Shown here: in pieces, positions 42,128 to 51,614 of the stretch
Layout: each line of letters opens with the position of its first letter
Position numbering within the stretch: the first letter of the stretch is position 1
Source: Linum tenue
Taxonomy: Eukaryota; Streptophyta; Magnoliopsida; Malpighiales; Linaceae
Length of the DNA stretch: 64,000 nucleotides
Assembly (NCBI GenBank): GCA_946122785.1
Contig: CAMGYJ010000008.1
Location: 6,845,742 to 6,909,741 of the forward strand
Reading direction: 5' to 3'
Notes under the pieces: generated by a model
Seen by the model: the letters and a program-made list of their open reading frames with translations, nothing else
Databases searched by the model: none
Told to the model about the DNA's origin: nothing
Program-made: the position numbers and the translations under genes

Positions 42128-43682
42128 TCAGAAATGAAGGTATCCTTTCTCCTTTAAGCATTCAATTGTGTCCTTGAGAGACTCCTCTAGTGGCATGAAC
42201 TTGATCCCCAAGCCATCTTCTGCCTTCTCCCTGGATGCCTCGAACTCCGGTAGCTTCAAACTATTCACTTCTTCGCACCTGTTACAAACACACACACAAT
42301 CAAACCAAATTGGACGTTCAACTTGCTTTCTCTGTTTCTTTTGCATTCTTATGAACTAATAACAAACGGGAAAAAAACACTAATACGAAAAAGGCCTAGT
42401 AAGATATACGTACTTGTCAGCAAGAGGCAACGTTGGGTAGAGCTTATGAAGAATCCCCAAAACTTGAGAGAATGGCACACTACTTCCAACCAGGCAGTAT
42501 CTTCCAGAAGCTGATACTTGGTTCTCATGATCAAAGGCTTTAATATGAGCTTCTGCAACATCTCTAACATCAACCGACCAACAATGAAACTTTGGGTAAA
42601 TCTTGTTTCCTGCACCCAATTATACCCAACCAGAAGTTACTTAGAAATCACTCCTGCCATGAAGAGCAAGTGAGGTGGTTGTTGCATTTTTTTTTTTTTT
42701 TTTGGTTTCTTTTTTCTTTTTTTAATAAAAGTGATATAGGTTTGCTTTTATGATTTAGGTACTACTTACCATTAACCAGGCTGAGAATCATGCCCACCGA
42801 AGTACAGAGAGCTGGGTGTAAGAAGGGACCAATCACGAAGCCAGGATGAATTGTGACCATGTCGATTCCATTTTCCTTTGCAAAGTCCCAAGCAGCCATT
42901 TCAGCCAAGGTCTTCCCAAGTGGGTACCAGAGCTAAGGGGGGGGGGGGGGGGGAAAATCCGCGCGAGTTTAGTTCATAAACTAAAAATTACGCCTTGATT
43001 ATATTTCTTACAACCCACCTTATGTTCCTTGCAGAATTCTGGATCGGAGAGCCAAGTCTCATCAGCCACTGAATCTTGGTCAACTGGTTTTCCTGTGTAG
43101 ACAACTGATGCAACAGACGAGGTTAGGACCATTCTCTTCACAGAAGGATACTTGGCGCATGACTTCAGCACGTTAAGGGTTCCTTTGACCGCAGGATCAA
43201 TCATCTCCGCCTGGTGGAAGAAAACAATTAAGTAATGTTTACAGATAGAAAGAAGAAATGCATGCATGACAAAAGCTCCGTAAATTCTGTGCAATAAAAG
43301 AAATAAGAAAGAAAAGAAAAAAAGACCTGTGGATCAACGGTAGATAAGGCAACGGGGGAAGCTGTATGGAAAACTCCGACGCAACCTTCAATGGCTTAAT
43401 CGAAAGACCCTTCCATCCAACCCAAGCAAATGGGTTGTCTTCTTTTCGTCACCTTTTGTTTTGCCGCCCAAAAATAAAGGAGTCAAACTCAGAGGAAAAG
43501 AAAGAACGAAAGAAAAAAGTACAGAGTAAGAGAGAGAGAGTCTGACTTGGGTCACGAACAGTGGCATTGACGGTGTAGCCACGTTGTAGCAAAAGCTTGA
43601 CCAGCCATGAAGCTATGAAACCTGAAGCTCCTGTCACGCAGACCGCCACTTTCCCGTCTCCTCCTCCATTAGTACTGATCAT
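42128..43682 (-). pseudogene. Cinnamoyl-CoA-reductase-like SDR, damaged in exon 2
   Basis: Six exons (minus strand): 43547-43682, 43327-43452, 43019-43210, 42770-42932, 42414-42609 and 42128-42278. It is an extended SDR of the CCR/DFR-like superfamily, an NAD(P)H-dependent reductase or dehydrogenase acting on carbonyls or alcohols. The NADP site is [12 protein letters not shown], then [15 protein letters not shown] and the catalytic [10 protein letters not shown] (YxxxK). Exons 1 and 3-6 are clean. Exon 2 is too short: after HLLGLDG about 13-14 codons are lost with a frame change, and the next frame reads EGSFD, stop, AIEGCVGVFHTASPV. Both a frameshift and a TAA are therefore present. An alternative is an assembly error, but two separate lesions in one exon favour a pseudogene. 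It sits amid BAHD and TPS genes and may once have oxidised or reduced the pathway intermediate. Confidence 0.85.
42937..42953 (-). repeat. G17 homopolymer next to a splice acceptor
   Basis: Seventeen consecutive G on the plus strand. On the SDR gene strand this is a C17 tract placed two bases before the TTAG acceptor of exon 4, acting as its polypyrimidine tract. Length may be inaccurate because long homopolymers are error-prone. Confidence 0.8.
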
Positions 43683-44164
43683 GATGCCGATCCTTTGCTT
43701 TTGAGAGGGTGAAATAAACTTGAAGTTCTGAAGGTTAGGGATATTACTTGGGATTCGACGATTGCGGGGTGGTTACTTATATATATAGAGAGGTTTAATG
43801 ATCAGTTGGTACGTACTATTTTGTAGTTTTGATAGGTTGGTCAAAGGATTCTCTTGCAGCCAGGTAGAGGCGTGGGGTGCCACTCTACGAATAACATAAA
43901 AATACGGGTTCGTCCCTCCCATCTCAATTCAATGAGTGAAGCTTTTCATTTGACTATTGAAATAGGACTTCCATTTTGCGAAAGCCGAAAATTGACAAGT
44001 GAATTTTTACAGTTGACTATTGCTCGGATGGGATTTAAGTAAATTGTATATGATTTGTTATTGGTTTTTTCCTCGTAACTTCAGTTATTGAGATTAACTA
44101 ATTCTTAAAGCGGTATTAGAATGTGTAACGATTTATTAAAATGAAACTGGTTTTGAATCTTAAA

Positions 44165-44238
44165 GGGAGATTGCTTCCGAGGAGGTCTTTCAATGGTTGT
44201 TCAGTCCACTAACCCTAAATTTCTTTGAAGTGGTGGAA
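44165..44238 (+). pseudogene. Terpene synthase relic (piece of exon 6)
   Basis: GCTTCCGAGGAGGTCTTTCA and the following bases encode ASEEVFQWLFSP, matching ASEEVFQWLFNQPN of TPS2 and ASKEVFEWLFSQPN of TPS1; the flanking bases also align (CTAACCCTAAAT against CCAAACCCTAAT). Only about 75 bp survive. It is on the plus strand, pointing toward BAHD4 just as TPS1 and TPS2 point toward their BAHD neighbours. Confidence 0.7.
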
Positions 44239-46579
44239 GATTAATGTATGAGTATTTTCAAACAATTCGAATTATTGCGATTAATTGGTCTATTACATAG
44301 TATCAGAGTTTGTTTGACCGTGAGGTCTCGTGTTCAATTCCTAACAAGCCTATATACTAATCGTTGATTTAAGCATATGGTATGCCATATATGTACAAAA
44401 TGTCAATCCCATAAGTTGATTTTTTTTTTTTTTTTTTTTTTGAAAAACTAGTGAGAAAAAATGGTATAAGGTTTATAAAACAATTCAAGTTATTGAGGGG
44501 AAAAATTGCTGGCAGCATTCATAAAAAAAAAAATTGTTGGCAGCTCTAATAATGTTCTAATTCGTTTTGAGCCTTTTCTTTACTTATTAGTCGATGCTAT
44601 TAATTTTATTTTTATTATATATTAAAAATAATTTTGTGCTATATCTTTTTCCTGAAGGCGGCTCCTCTACCGGCTGCGGACCAGGCCAACTGATATGTTA
44701 ATCCAGCTCATTTAAGTATATGGTATCAATATTCAACCTTACTAGTTTACTTGCCCGCGCTTTGCGGCGATAATCAATTAATTATTCTTAATAAAAAAAA
44801 TTCACTCATTCAATATTTTAGTTGAAATAAAATTATTATTCATAAAATAGTTCAAGTAAAACACTTCCATGAGCTTTACGTAGTGTCTTAATTATTAAGA
44901 AATGCTTATCTAACACATATGTTTGATTGATACATAAAAAAAACTATTCCTTCAATCTTCATAAGTTTTACATAGTGTATTTTAATAACTGGTATACAAC
45001 GTCTTACGTCATCTTCCGTAATGTGTAATCTAATAATAAAATCAAGTTACATATCTTACATTTGGTTAAACTATAATGTAAGATTCACTTATCTTACATT
45101 TGGTTAAACTATTACGTATTATATTAGTTATTAGGACTTATTTTGTGCAATTTTGTTAATTGATACATAAGAAATAATTATCTCTCTGTAAGATTTGTGT
45201 AATGCATAAATTTACGTAATTTTTATAAATGGTGTTATATAAATCTTTCATAGTGTTTGGTCTAATAATAAAATCAAGTTATGGAAAGTATCACAACTAA
45301 TGAAACTATACAGAAAATGTTAATGTATCTCATCGGATTTTGGTGTAATGTAAACTGATGTGATGGTGAACATGATAGTTAACTATAATTTTTACGAAAT
45401 GTATTTATAATATAAATCTTTCGTAATGTGAAAATTAAAAGGCACTAAAATAGCTGTACAAAGGTAAAATTAACCTTGCGGTGAAATGAAAATTCAAGTT
45501 CTTCCTCAATTCTACAATTACATACTATTCTCAAAATCACAAATTCACCAATAAACAATCGTAAGTGAAGTTTTTGTATTTCTTATATTTATGCAAGTAT
45601 GAACTATGTTACTCATATACGGAATTAAAAATGGGTTTTTTTTATGTTGATGAATGGGGTTTGTCAATTGACCAATGGGAATGATTATGAAAGGGGTTCT
45701 TACTATAGGGGAAAAAAGAAGGGAAGGAAAATGGAATGGGAAAAACCGAAAGATGAATGAATGAAAGAGGATGGTGGGGCTGCACGCAAAAAGAGAATCA
45801 TATGGATCAGGTGTGGTAGTCTGCACAAAAGCCCATGAATGTAAAGAAGTTAAAAAGCAATCAATGGCTAAGTTTTTCCTGCCCAATGCAAGTGAACCCA
45901 GACTTACCTAGAAACGCCCGTAGTTAATCACAATACCCTTCCGTGAACAGTAGATCCCGATTTTTTCTTAAGGAACAGTGATTTCGAATTTTGGTAATTT
46001 TTAAAAACTTGTGGTTTAATAATTCAAATACTCGAGGTTCAGTTACAACCGGTCTAGTTCGCAATAGCTACCATCTATTATGTCATAGCTGTCTTTGGGA
46101 TTTAATTGGGAAGCCTCAAAATTTACTCACTCATAATTTGGTGGGTCGTGAAAAATATTAATCAACATTCATTCATGTGAACAATTATGTGTAGGTTGAG
46201 CGTGTGATGGGGGATAATGAATAGATTTCAGTCGTTTGACAATTTCTGAAGATGGAGTTATGCAAGATTTTGTAAATATATATGGAATTTGTATTAGATA
46301 ATGTTTTTACGGATTGCTCGTTATGTCGAAGAATTTTAGTTGAAAACCGGATATACTTTTTTTTTTCATTTTCTATATCCACATCTTGGAAGAGCACGCG
46401 GACTTACCGTTATTTACTGAACCAGCTGATTTCTTCCCGTAAATGAAATGTTGTACTTTATATGACGTAAAAATATGGGCCAACGTCCTATTTAATTGTA
46501 TTACCAGTATTGAATCCATAAAATAGACATACAAAATATTCATTATCCCAGAATAAATCATAAGACCGTAGGATCACGT
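44239..46579. other. Repeat-rich spacer between the TPS relic and BAHD4
   Basis: At 44260-44400 there is a degenerate TRIM-like stretch: ATTATTGCGATTAATTGGTC, then AGTATCAGAGTTTG and GAGGTCTCGTGTTCAATTCC, resembling the LTR end, primer site and internal part of the TRIM at 25461-25754. A T-tract follows at 44419-44441. About 44740-44770 has the GC-rich ACTTGCCCGCGCTTTGCGG fragment. About 45055-45117 has a tandem CTTACATTTGGTTAAACTAT. Otherwise AT-rich with no credible gene. Confidence 0.5.
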
Positions 46580-47992
46580 TCAGTTGAGAATGATGGGTGG
46601 ATTTGGGGAAGCATATTGGGTGAAGTGAGGATCATGTTCAAGAAGAGCCATGACATCTTCATCTAGCCTTATCCATGCCTCTATTGCATTGAAATTTTCA
46701 TGCCCCGTAGTGGTTAAATTCTTGAAAATGATGCTATTGTTGAGAAAAGCTTGATTTCCGCTAGGGTCTCCAAATAAGCCGGTCCAAACGGGCTTTCCCC
46801 AACCGAAGTCGTAATCATTAACCCCGAAACCGACCCAGCTTGAGCAACTCAGAACTTGCCCACCACATCCTCCTTGGGCAACTTCTCCCACCACCTTCTG
46901 AACCTCGATCTTGGCTGTGCTAGACATGGTGTTGATGTACTTCTCATCGATTCTAACAATTCCTTCCCTTATAAGACCTACCAACTCCTTCATTGACTTG
47001 TTGGGGATGTCCTTGCAGGACACCAATGTGTTGGCCACAAGATTTCCAATGGAGTATCTACACAAGCGTGGGCTCATCAATGTCCTTATATTAACAGCCT
47101 GTGTGAAACACTGGAGTTGCTGCTGCGGCCGCTGAGCAGCAGCAACTGCCTTGAGTGCGGATTCCCAAATGAAAGCCGACAGAGCTTCGAGACGAGTTGG
47201 GTCCATGACTTTGCTGCTCCTCGCCATGGTTCTCAGCGTGGCTATTGCATTCTTGTCGAACACGAATCTCCTCGAGGCTCCCTTTCGTTGTTGTTGTTGG
47301 TGGTGATGGACGCTCTGAAAATACACGTCTTTCATAAACGCTAGGCGCTCTCGAGAGATTGACTCGCTGGGAGGGAAAACGGAGGATGGTTTACTCAACT
47401 CCGGCTGTTTCAGCTTCAGCCGTGCCGCCGAATCGCCCTTGCAATTGGCGGCCCAGGCGTGGAGGAATGTGTTGGCGGTCACACCGTCCATGAGCTTGTG
47501 GTACATGGCCAACCCGATTGCAATCCCGCCACAGTCAAACGTGTTGAGTTGCACCGATAGCTGTGCAGAAGCGGCTTCATCCTCCTGATAACAAAATGGC
47601 TCGAAGGGAAGCAAGTTGTTCAGGAATCCCAACTTGGGTCCCCCACGTGGCGAGGCTGCCAGGACGTCGGAGAGACGGTGACCCTTCACTTGTGTTTCGG
47701 CGAAAGAGACACCTCGTTCGAAGTCGTGGATGACGAGGTTGTCTTTCACTCTCCCGGCAACAGGGTAGAAGGGATTCAAGGTCTTGGACAGCGATGCTTT
47801 CAAACGTTTGCCGACGGATCCCTTGTCTTGAACATCCTTGAGAGGGTAGAAGAGGACGAGAGGAGAATGAGTGGAGACCATGAGCTGGTCTAGAAGACAC
47901 AGCTTGAATGGCTTGAACTCGTGTTCACCACCTCCTGCTAGTGCTAATGACAATGGTTTGATGCTCTCCATTGATATCACCGATACTTCCAT
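46580..47992 (-). CDS. BAHD acyltransferase 4 (vinorine synthase-like)
   Basis: Predicted 470-residue BAHD enzyme: MEVSVISMESIKPLSLALA at the start, NPFYPVAGRVKDN, catalytic HKLMDGVTANTF (HxxxD kept, with Val-Thr-Ala-Asn in place of Ala-Thr-Thr-Ser) and DYDFGWGKPVW near the end. The central region shares LSAFIWESALKAV and FxQAVNxRxLMSxRL with BAHD5, so these two form a pair distinct from BAHD2/3. The changed residues right after the HxxxD line the acyl-acceptor side in known structures, so substrate preference may differ. Candidate 5' UTR splice acceptor TGCAG at 48007-48011. Upstream are two tandem copies of a 0.76-kb promoter-like segment. No lesion is seen. Confidence 0.92.
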   Translation of the reverse strand: MEVSVISMESIKPLSLALAGGGEHEFKPFKLCLLDQLMVSTHSPLVLFYPLKDVQDKGSVGKRLKASLSKTLNPFYPVAGRVKDNLVIHDFERGVSFAETQVKGHRLSDVLAASPRGGPKLGFLNNLLPFEPFCYQEDEAASAQLSVQLNTFDCGGIAIGLAMYHKLMDGVTANTFLHAWAANCKGDSAARLKLKQPELSKPSSVFPPSESISRERLAFMKDVYFQSVHHHQQQQRKGASRRFVFDKNAIATLRTMARSSKVMDPTRLEALSAFIWESALKAVAAAQRPQQQLQCFTQAVNIRTLMSPRLCRYSIGNLVANTLVSCKDIPNKSMKELVGLIREGIVRIDEKYINTMSSTAKIEVQKVVGEVAQGGCGGQVLSCSSWVGFGVNDYDFGWGKPVWTGLFGDPSGNQAFLNNSIIFKNLTTTGHENFNAIEAWIRLDEDVMALLEHDPHFTQYASPNPPIILN

Positions 47993-48104
47993 TCTCCTTT
48001 TTTCCCCTGCATATATTCAAGGTCAAGGACGCAAGGTATTAGTCAAAACCTTACTACTAAATCAACTATATCTCTACTAACTGATCCACGGTCACTATGC
48101 GCAG

Positions 48105-48880
48105 TACCGTGAAATATATAGCCAGCTGTGGATCGAGATCATTCATCAATCTTATCTTACACCCATAACCTCGCATGCAATGCAAGTTTCCGATCTGAAA
48201 TCGCCCTATATTTTATTTTAATTACAGTTGAAGATAGCTTAAGATTGATGAGCTGTCTTTTGGGGACTTGGGAAGCGTGGATACCACTACAATGAGAAAG
48301 AAGTCAATGCACTCATATTATGTATTGATTGTTTCCTTGGGTAAAAACATTAAATGGTACCGCGGATTCGTATCTTCCCACATCTCAGTTCATCAATAAA
48401 CAAAGCTTCAGATCGTATCATATCGTATCGTATCATATCTTACCTCCCATTTGCATGCATGCGACATGCCGCAGATCCTGGGTAATGTATGAATGGAGGT
48501 GCAGTTGGTACCACCAACCGCTCAGAAATAGTTGGGCATTGTACTTTTGGGCAACATACGTTTTTGGTGAAATTAAAATGCTTGGGCAAATATAGTATCT
48601 TAGATATAGAAAGTTACGTGCATGCATGGAGAGCAGTAGTATTTTTGTTTTTTTGTTTTTTATACTACGAATCTACGATTAATAGCTGGTGCCAGTTGCC
48701 TCGCATGCATGCAGTCCACTTGCCATACACCTACAACACAGCTCTCTGCTAAAATCAGCAGTCGTGTTTTCTTATGCGCCAGCGAAAAGGAAACCAAAGA
48801 TATACGGGATAACGAAACACCTAAGGCACTCAGGCGCCGCCGTACGTCGATTCTATTTGGCCACTAACTGATTGGCCCCT
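48105..48880. promoter_or_regulatory. BAHD4 upstream segment, first copy of a tandem pair
   Basis: Includes TATA-like AAATATATAGCCAGC (48110-48124), CAGCTGTGGATCGAGATC, CATAACCTCGCATGC with an RY element, CTTTTGGGGACTTGGGAAGC, further CATGCATGCGACATGCCG, and GTGTTTTCTTATGCGCCAGC toward the end. Every landmark recurs in order in the next 2.1 kb. CAGCTG plus CATGCATGC also recurs at BAHD2 and BAHD pseudogene 1. Confidence 0.5.
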
Positions 48881-49521
48881 ACCAGCTGTGGATTGAGATC
48901 ATTCATCAAAATTATTAATCACGCATAACCTCGCCATGCAAGTTTCCGATCCAAATAATTCGATACGTTGATCGTAATTTTACCTATATTTTAGTGACAG
49001 TTGAAGATAGCGTAGGATTTGGTTAGCTATCTTTTGGGGACTTGGGAAGCGTGGATACCACTACAATGAGAATCGAGAAGTCAGTACACATATTAATTAT
49101 GTATTGATTGTTTTCTTTGGATTAGCATTGAAGTGTATAATGGATTCGTATATCTTCCATTCCCACATCTCATCTCATCAATAAAGGAAGCTTCAGATCG
49201 TATTAGTATATATCGGAACATATCTTATCTCCCGACTCCCATTTGCATGCATGCGACATGCCGCAGATCCTGGGGTAATATATGAATGGATGTCCAGTTG
49301 GTACCACCAATAATTGAATCTATATATCTTGTCATAATATTACTGCACTAATTTCAGAATAGATCTGGACATGAACGCTCAAGGAATCATCTTCTTGAAC
49401 GTGCTTTTTTTTAGTCGATCGATAATGTAGAAATGAGCAACCTACTAAACGAGGCGATTCAGATTCAACCACTGATTCCCACAATACCCTATTTCTCTAG
49501 CCCACGTAGTACTCCTAATAC

Positions 49522-49976
49522 TAGGGGTGGCTATACGGTCAGGTCTGGTTAAATTGGTCCAAATTGATCCGGTCCAGTTCGGTCTTTTTGAAAATATAAG
49601 GACCAAAAATTCGATTGGATACAGTCCGGTCTTGATCCGGTCCGGTCTTGAACCAGTCCGATCCCAATTCGGTCCTGATTTTATATTGAGCGTGTGGGGA
49701 TTTGAGTGGTCTAAGGCCTGAAAGGGTGAGGAGTTGGTTAAGTTTTGTACTAAGTGCAAAGGTTTTTGACCAAATTACCCTTAAGTTTTGGGTGTTGAGC
49801 TCTCTTATCCGGTCTTTATCCAGTTTTCGATCCGGTCCCGAACGGTTTTTTACCTCAAATCTAAGTCCAAAATTTGGATTGTATTGTTTACTATCTGGTC
49901 CAGTGCGGTCCCGATTCGGGTTATACGGTCCAGTTTCGGGTAAAACCGAAAAACCCGGACCAAATAGCCAGCCCTA
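49522..49976 (+). mobile_element. hAT-like MITE (TAGGGGTGGCTAT type)
   Basis: 455-bp element with ends TAGGGGTGGCTATACGGTC and GGACCAAATAGCCAGCCCTA, flanked by the 8-bp TSD CCTAATAC (49514-49521 and 49977-49984). The interior consists of CGGTCC and GGTCCGGT words. Non-coding. Confidence 0.85.
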
Positions 49977-50246
49977 CCTAATACTGATTTCTTCCGGCTT
50001 GAACTTCAGATTTATTGAAGGCCATCAACCGCTCATGAGAAATAGTTTGACATGATATTTTTGGGCAAGATAAGCATTTGGTGAAATTAAAGTACTTGGG
50101 CAAATATAGTATTTTAGATATAGAAAAATGTACGTGATGTCATGGGGAGCTTTGCATGCATGGATAGCAGCCTTGTTTTAATTGCGATTAATTACTAGTG
50201 CCATTTGCCTAGCGTGCATGCAGTCCACTTGCCATACACCTACAAC

Positions 50247-50925
50247 CAGTGGCGGATTCAGAAAATTTTCATAGGGATGTCCTCTTAAAAATTAAATTTA
50301 ATTAAATAATAAATTAAATAATTCGTATATTAAAAATATCATACTTGTATAAATTTTTTATTAAAATTCACGATGTGTTTTCATATTTTGAAAAAATAAT
50401 ATAAATAAACTCTGTGTCTGCACTGTTAAAAAAATCTACATATCCTACTAGACAATACTTCACGAACTTATCACATATTCGATTTCTAACCTTGTTCTTA
50501 ATGTAGCTCGAAGTAGAAAAGACTCTTTCAACACTTGTCATGTAACCATAAAATCAATTCAAAATTAAGGGTAGCGTGTACGTAGTTTAATTATTAGGTA
50601 TTGAAAATAGTTAGAGATAAAGAAATAGCGTTTTACTGTTGCATGATGTTTAAAATAGAATAACAAATGAGTAGCAACATAATTAGAATATGTTTGATAA
50701 TAGTAGTATCCTTGGTTGGAATAACACGGACTGCCACTTATATTTTGTTAATCATAAGCAAACTATTATCGAGGGTAGGATAATCATTTTTTCAAATGTT
50801 AGGGTGTCCCGAATTACTAATTATATTTTGTATACCCATACAAAACTATTATCGGAGGTTGGATAATCGTTTCCCCAAATTTTAGGGTGTCCCGGGACAC
50901 CCTAGAGGCCATGTATCCGCCCCTG
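50247..50925 (-). mobile_element. Non-autonomous hAT element keeping a piece of transposase
   Basis: 679-bp element, ends CAGTGGCGGATTCAG and TGTATCCGCCCCTG, flanked by the perfect 8-bp TSD CCTACAAC (50239-50246 and 50926-50933). On the minus strand at about 50440-50548 it still encodes TSVERVFSTSSYIKNKVRNR followed by CDKFVKYCLVGYV, the conserved C-terminal dimerisation (hATC) segment of hAT transposases. It is therefore a deletion derivative of an autonomous element. The empty site is visible in the duplicated promoter segment around 48735. Confidence 0.88.
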
Positions 50926-50990
50926 CCTACAACACTGCTCTCTGCTAATATCTGCAGCCGTGTTTTCTAATGCGCCGGCGAAAAGGAAAG

Positions 50991-51614
50991 CAAGAATGTA
51001 CGACGCCACTGCAAACAAAAGGACAAAATTCGCCGCCTCCGCTAGATGCCAGTGTCTGGGCAACAGGCCCGCGCGCTGTCTAAATAATTGAAAGAGAAAC
51101 TCTTGCTCTTATTTGAAGTTCCATCCAATACATCGAGTTATGATGAATTATGCGTTCTCCGTGGGTTAAGTTTCATCCAATACAGTTAAAATCATATTTT
51201 AAAATTTTAAAATTTACGATTTTATACTTATAGATTACCAATAAAAATGCATTTAATTCTCTATCATTAAATCTGAATTTTCTGAATGAAGGGTCCAGAT
51301 TTAGTTACTGATGGATTATGCATCCTATTTGGAGTTTAGCTAAACATAAATAGACTCTCTAGAACCAGGAGTATTGATATGCATCTTTATTCTTCGATTA
51401 TCATTGAATGCAAGCCAAATTACCTAACTCACAATTGACTTTCTGCTCAAAGAACCAAAAAAAATGAAAGAAAGGTAAGAAGACAGAAGTGGAAAGTGGA
51501 AGTAAATGTAAACGCTGCCTGATTCATCCATGTAGGGCCTATATATATGTTGCAGGCAAACAGCAAATTAAGCCCACTACAAAACCATAAAGAAGAGGAG
51601 AGAGAGAGAGAGAG
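50991..51614. promoter_or_regulatory. TPS2 upstream region
   Basis: AT-rich with a TATA-like CCTATATATATGTT at about 51538-51551, some 65-75 bp before the ATG, and a GA-repeat (GGAGAGAGAGAGAGAGAGAG) directly before the start codon at 51595-51614. GA-tracts are common in plant leaders and can bind BPC (GAGA-binding) proteins. No similarity to the TPS1 promoter was noticed. Confidence 0.5.

Larger units (their letters stand above)
48881..50990. repeat. Second copy of the BAHD4 upstream segment, expanded by two transposons
   Basis: Same order of landmarks as 48120-48880: CAGCTGTGGATTGAGATC (48893), CATAACCTCGCCATGC, CTTTTGGGGACTTGGGAAGC (49031), CATGCATGCGACATGCCGC (49244), GGGCAAATATAGTA (50097), GCAGTCCACTTGCCATACAC (50220) and GTGTTTTCTAATGCGCCGGC (50960). 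The length grew from about 0.76 to 2.1 kb through the MITE at 49522-49976 and the hAT element at 50247-50925, plus smaller differences. Confidence 0.75.
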
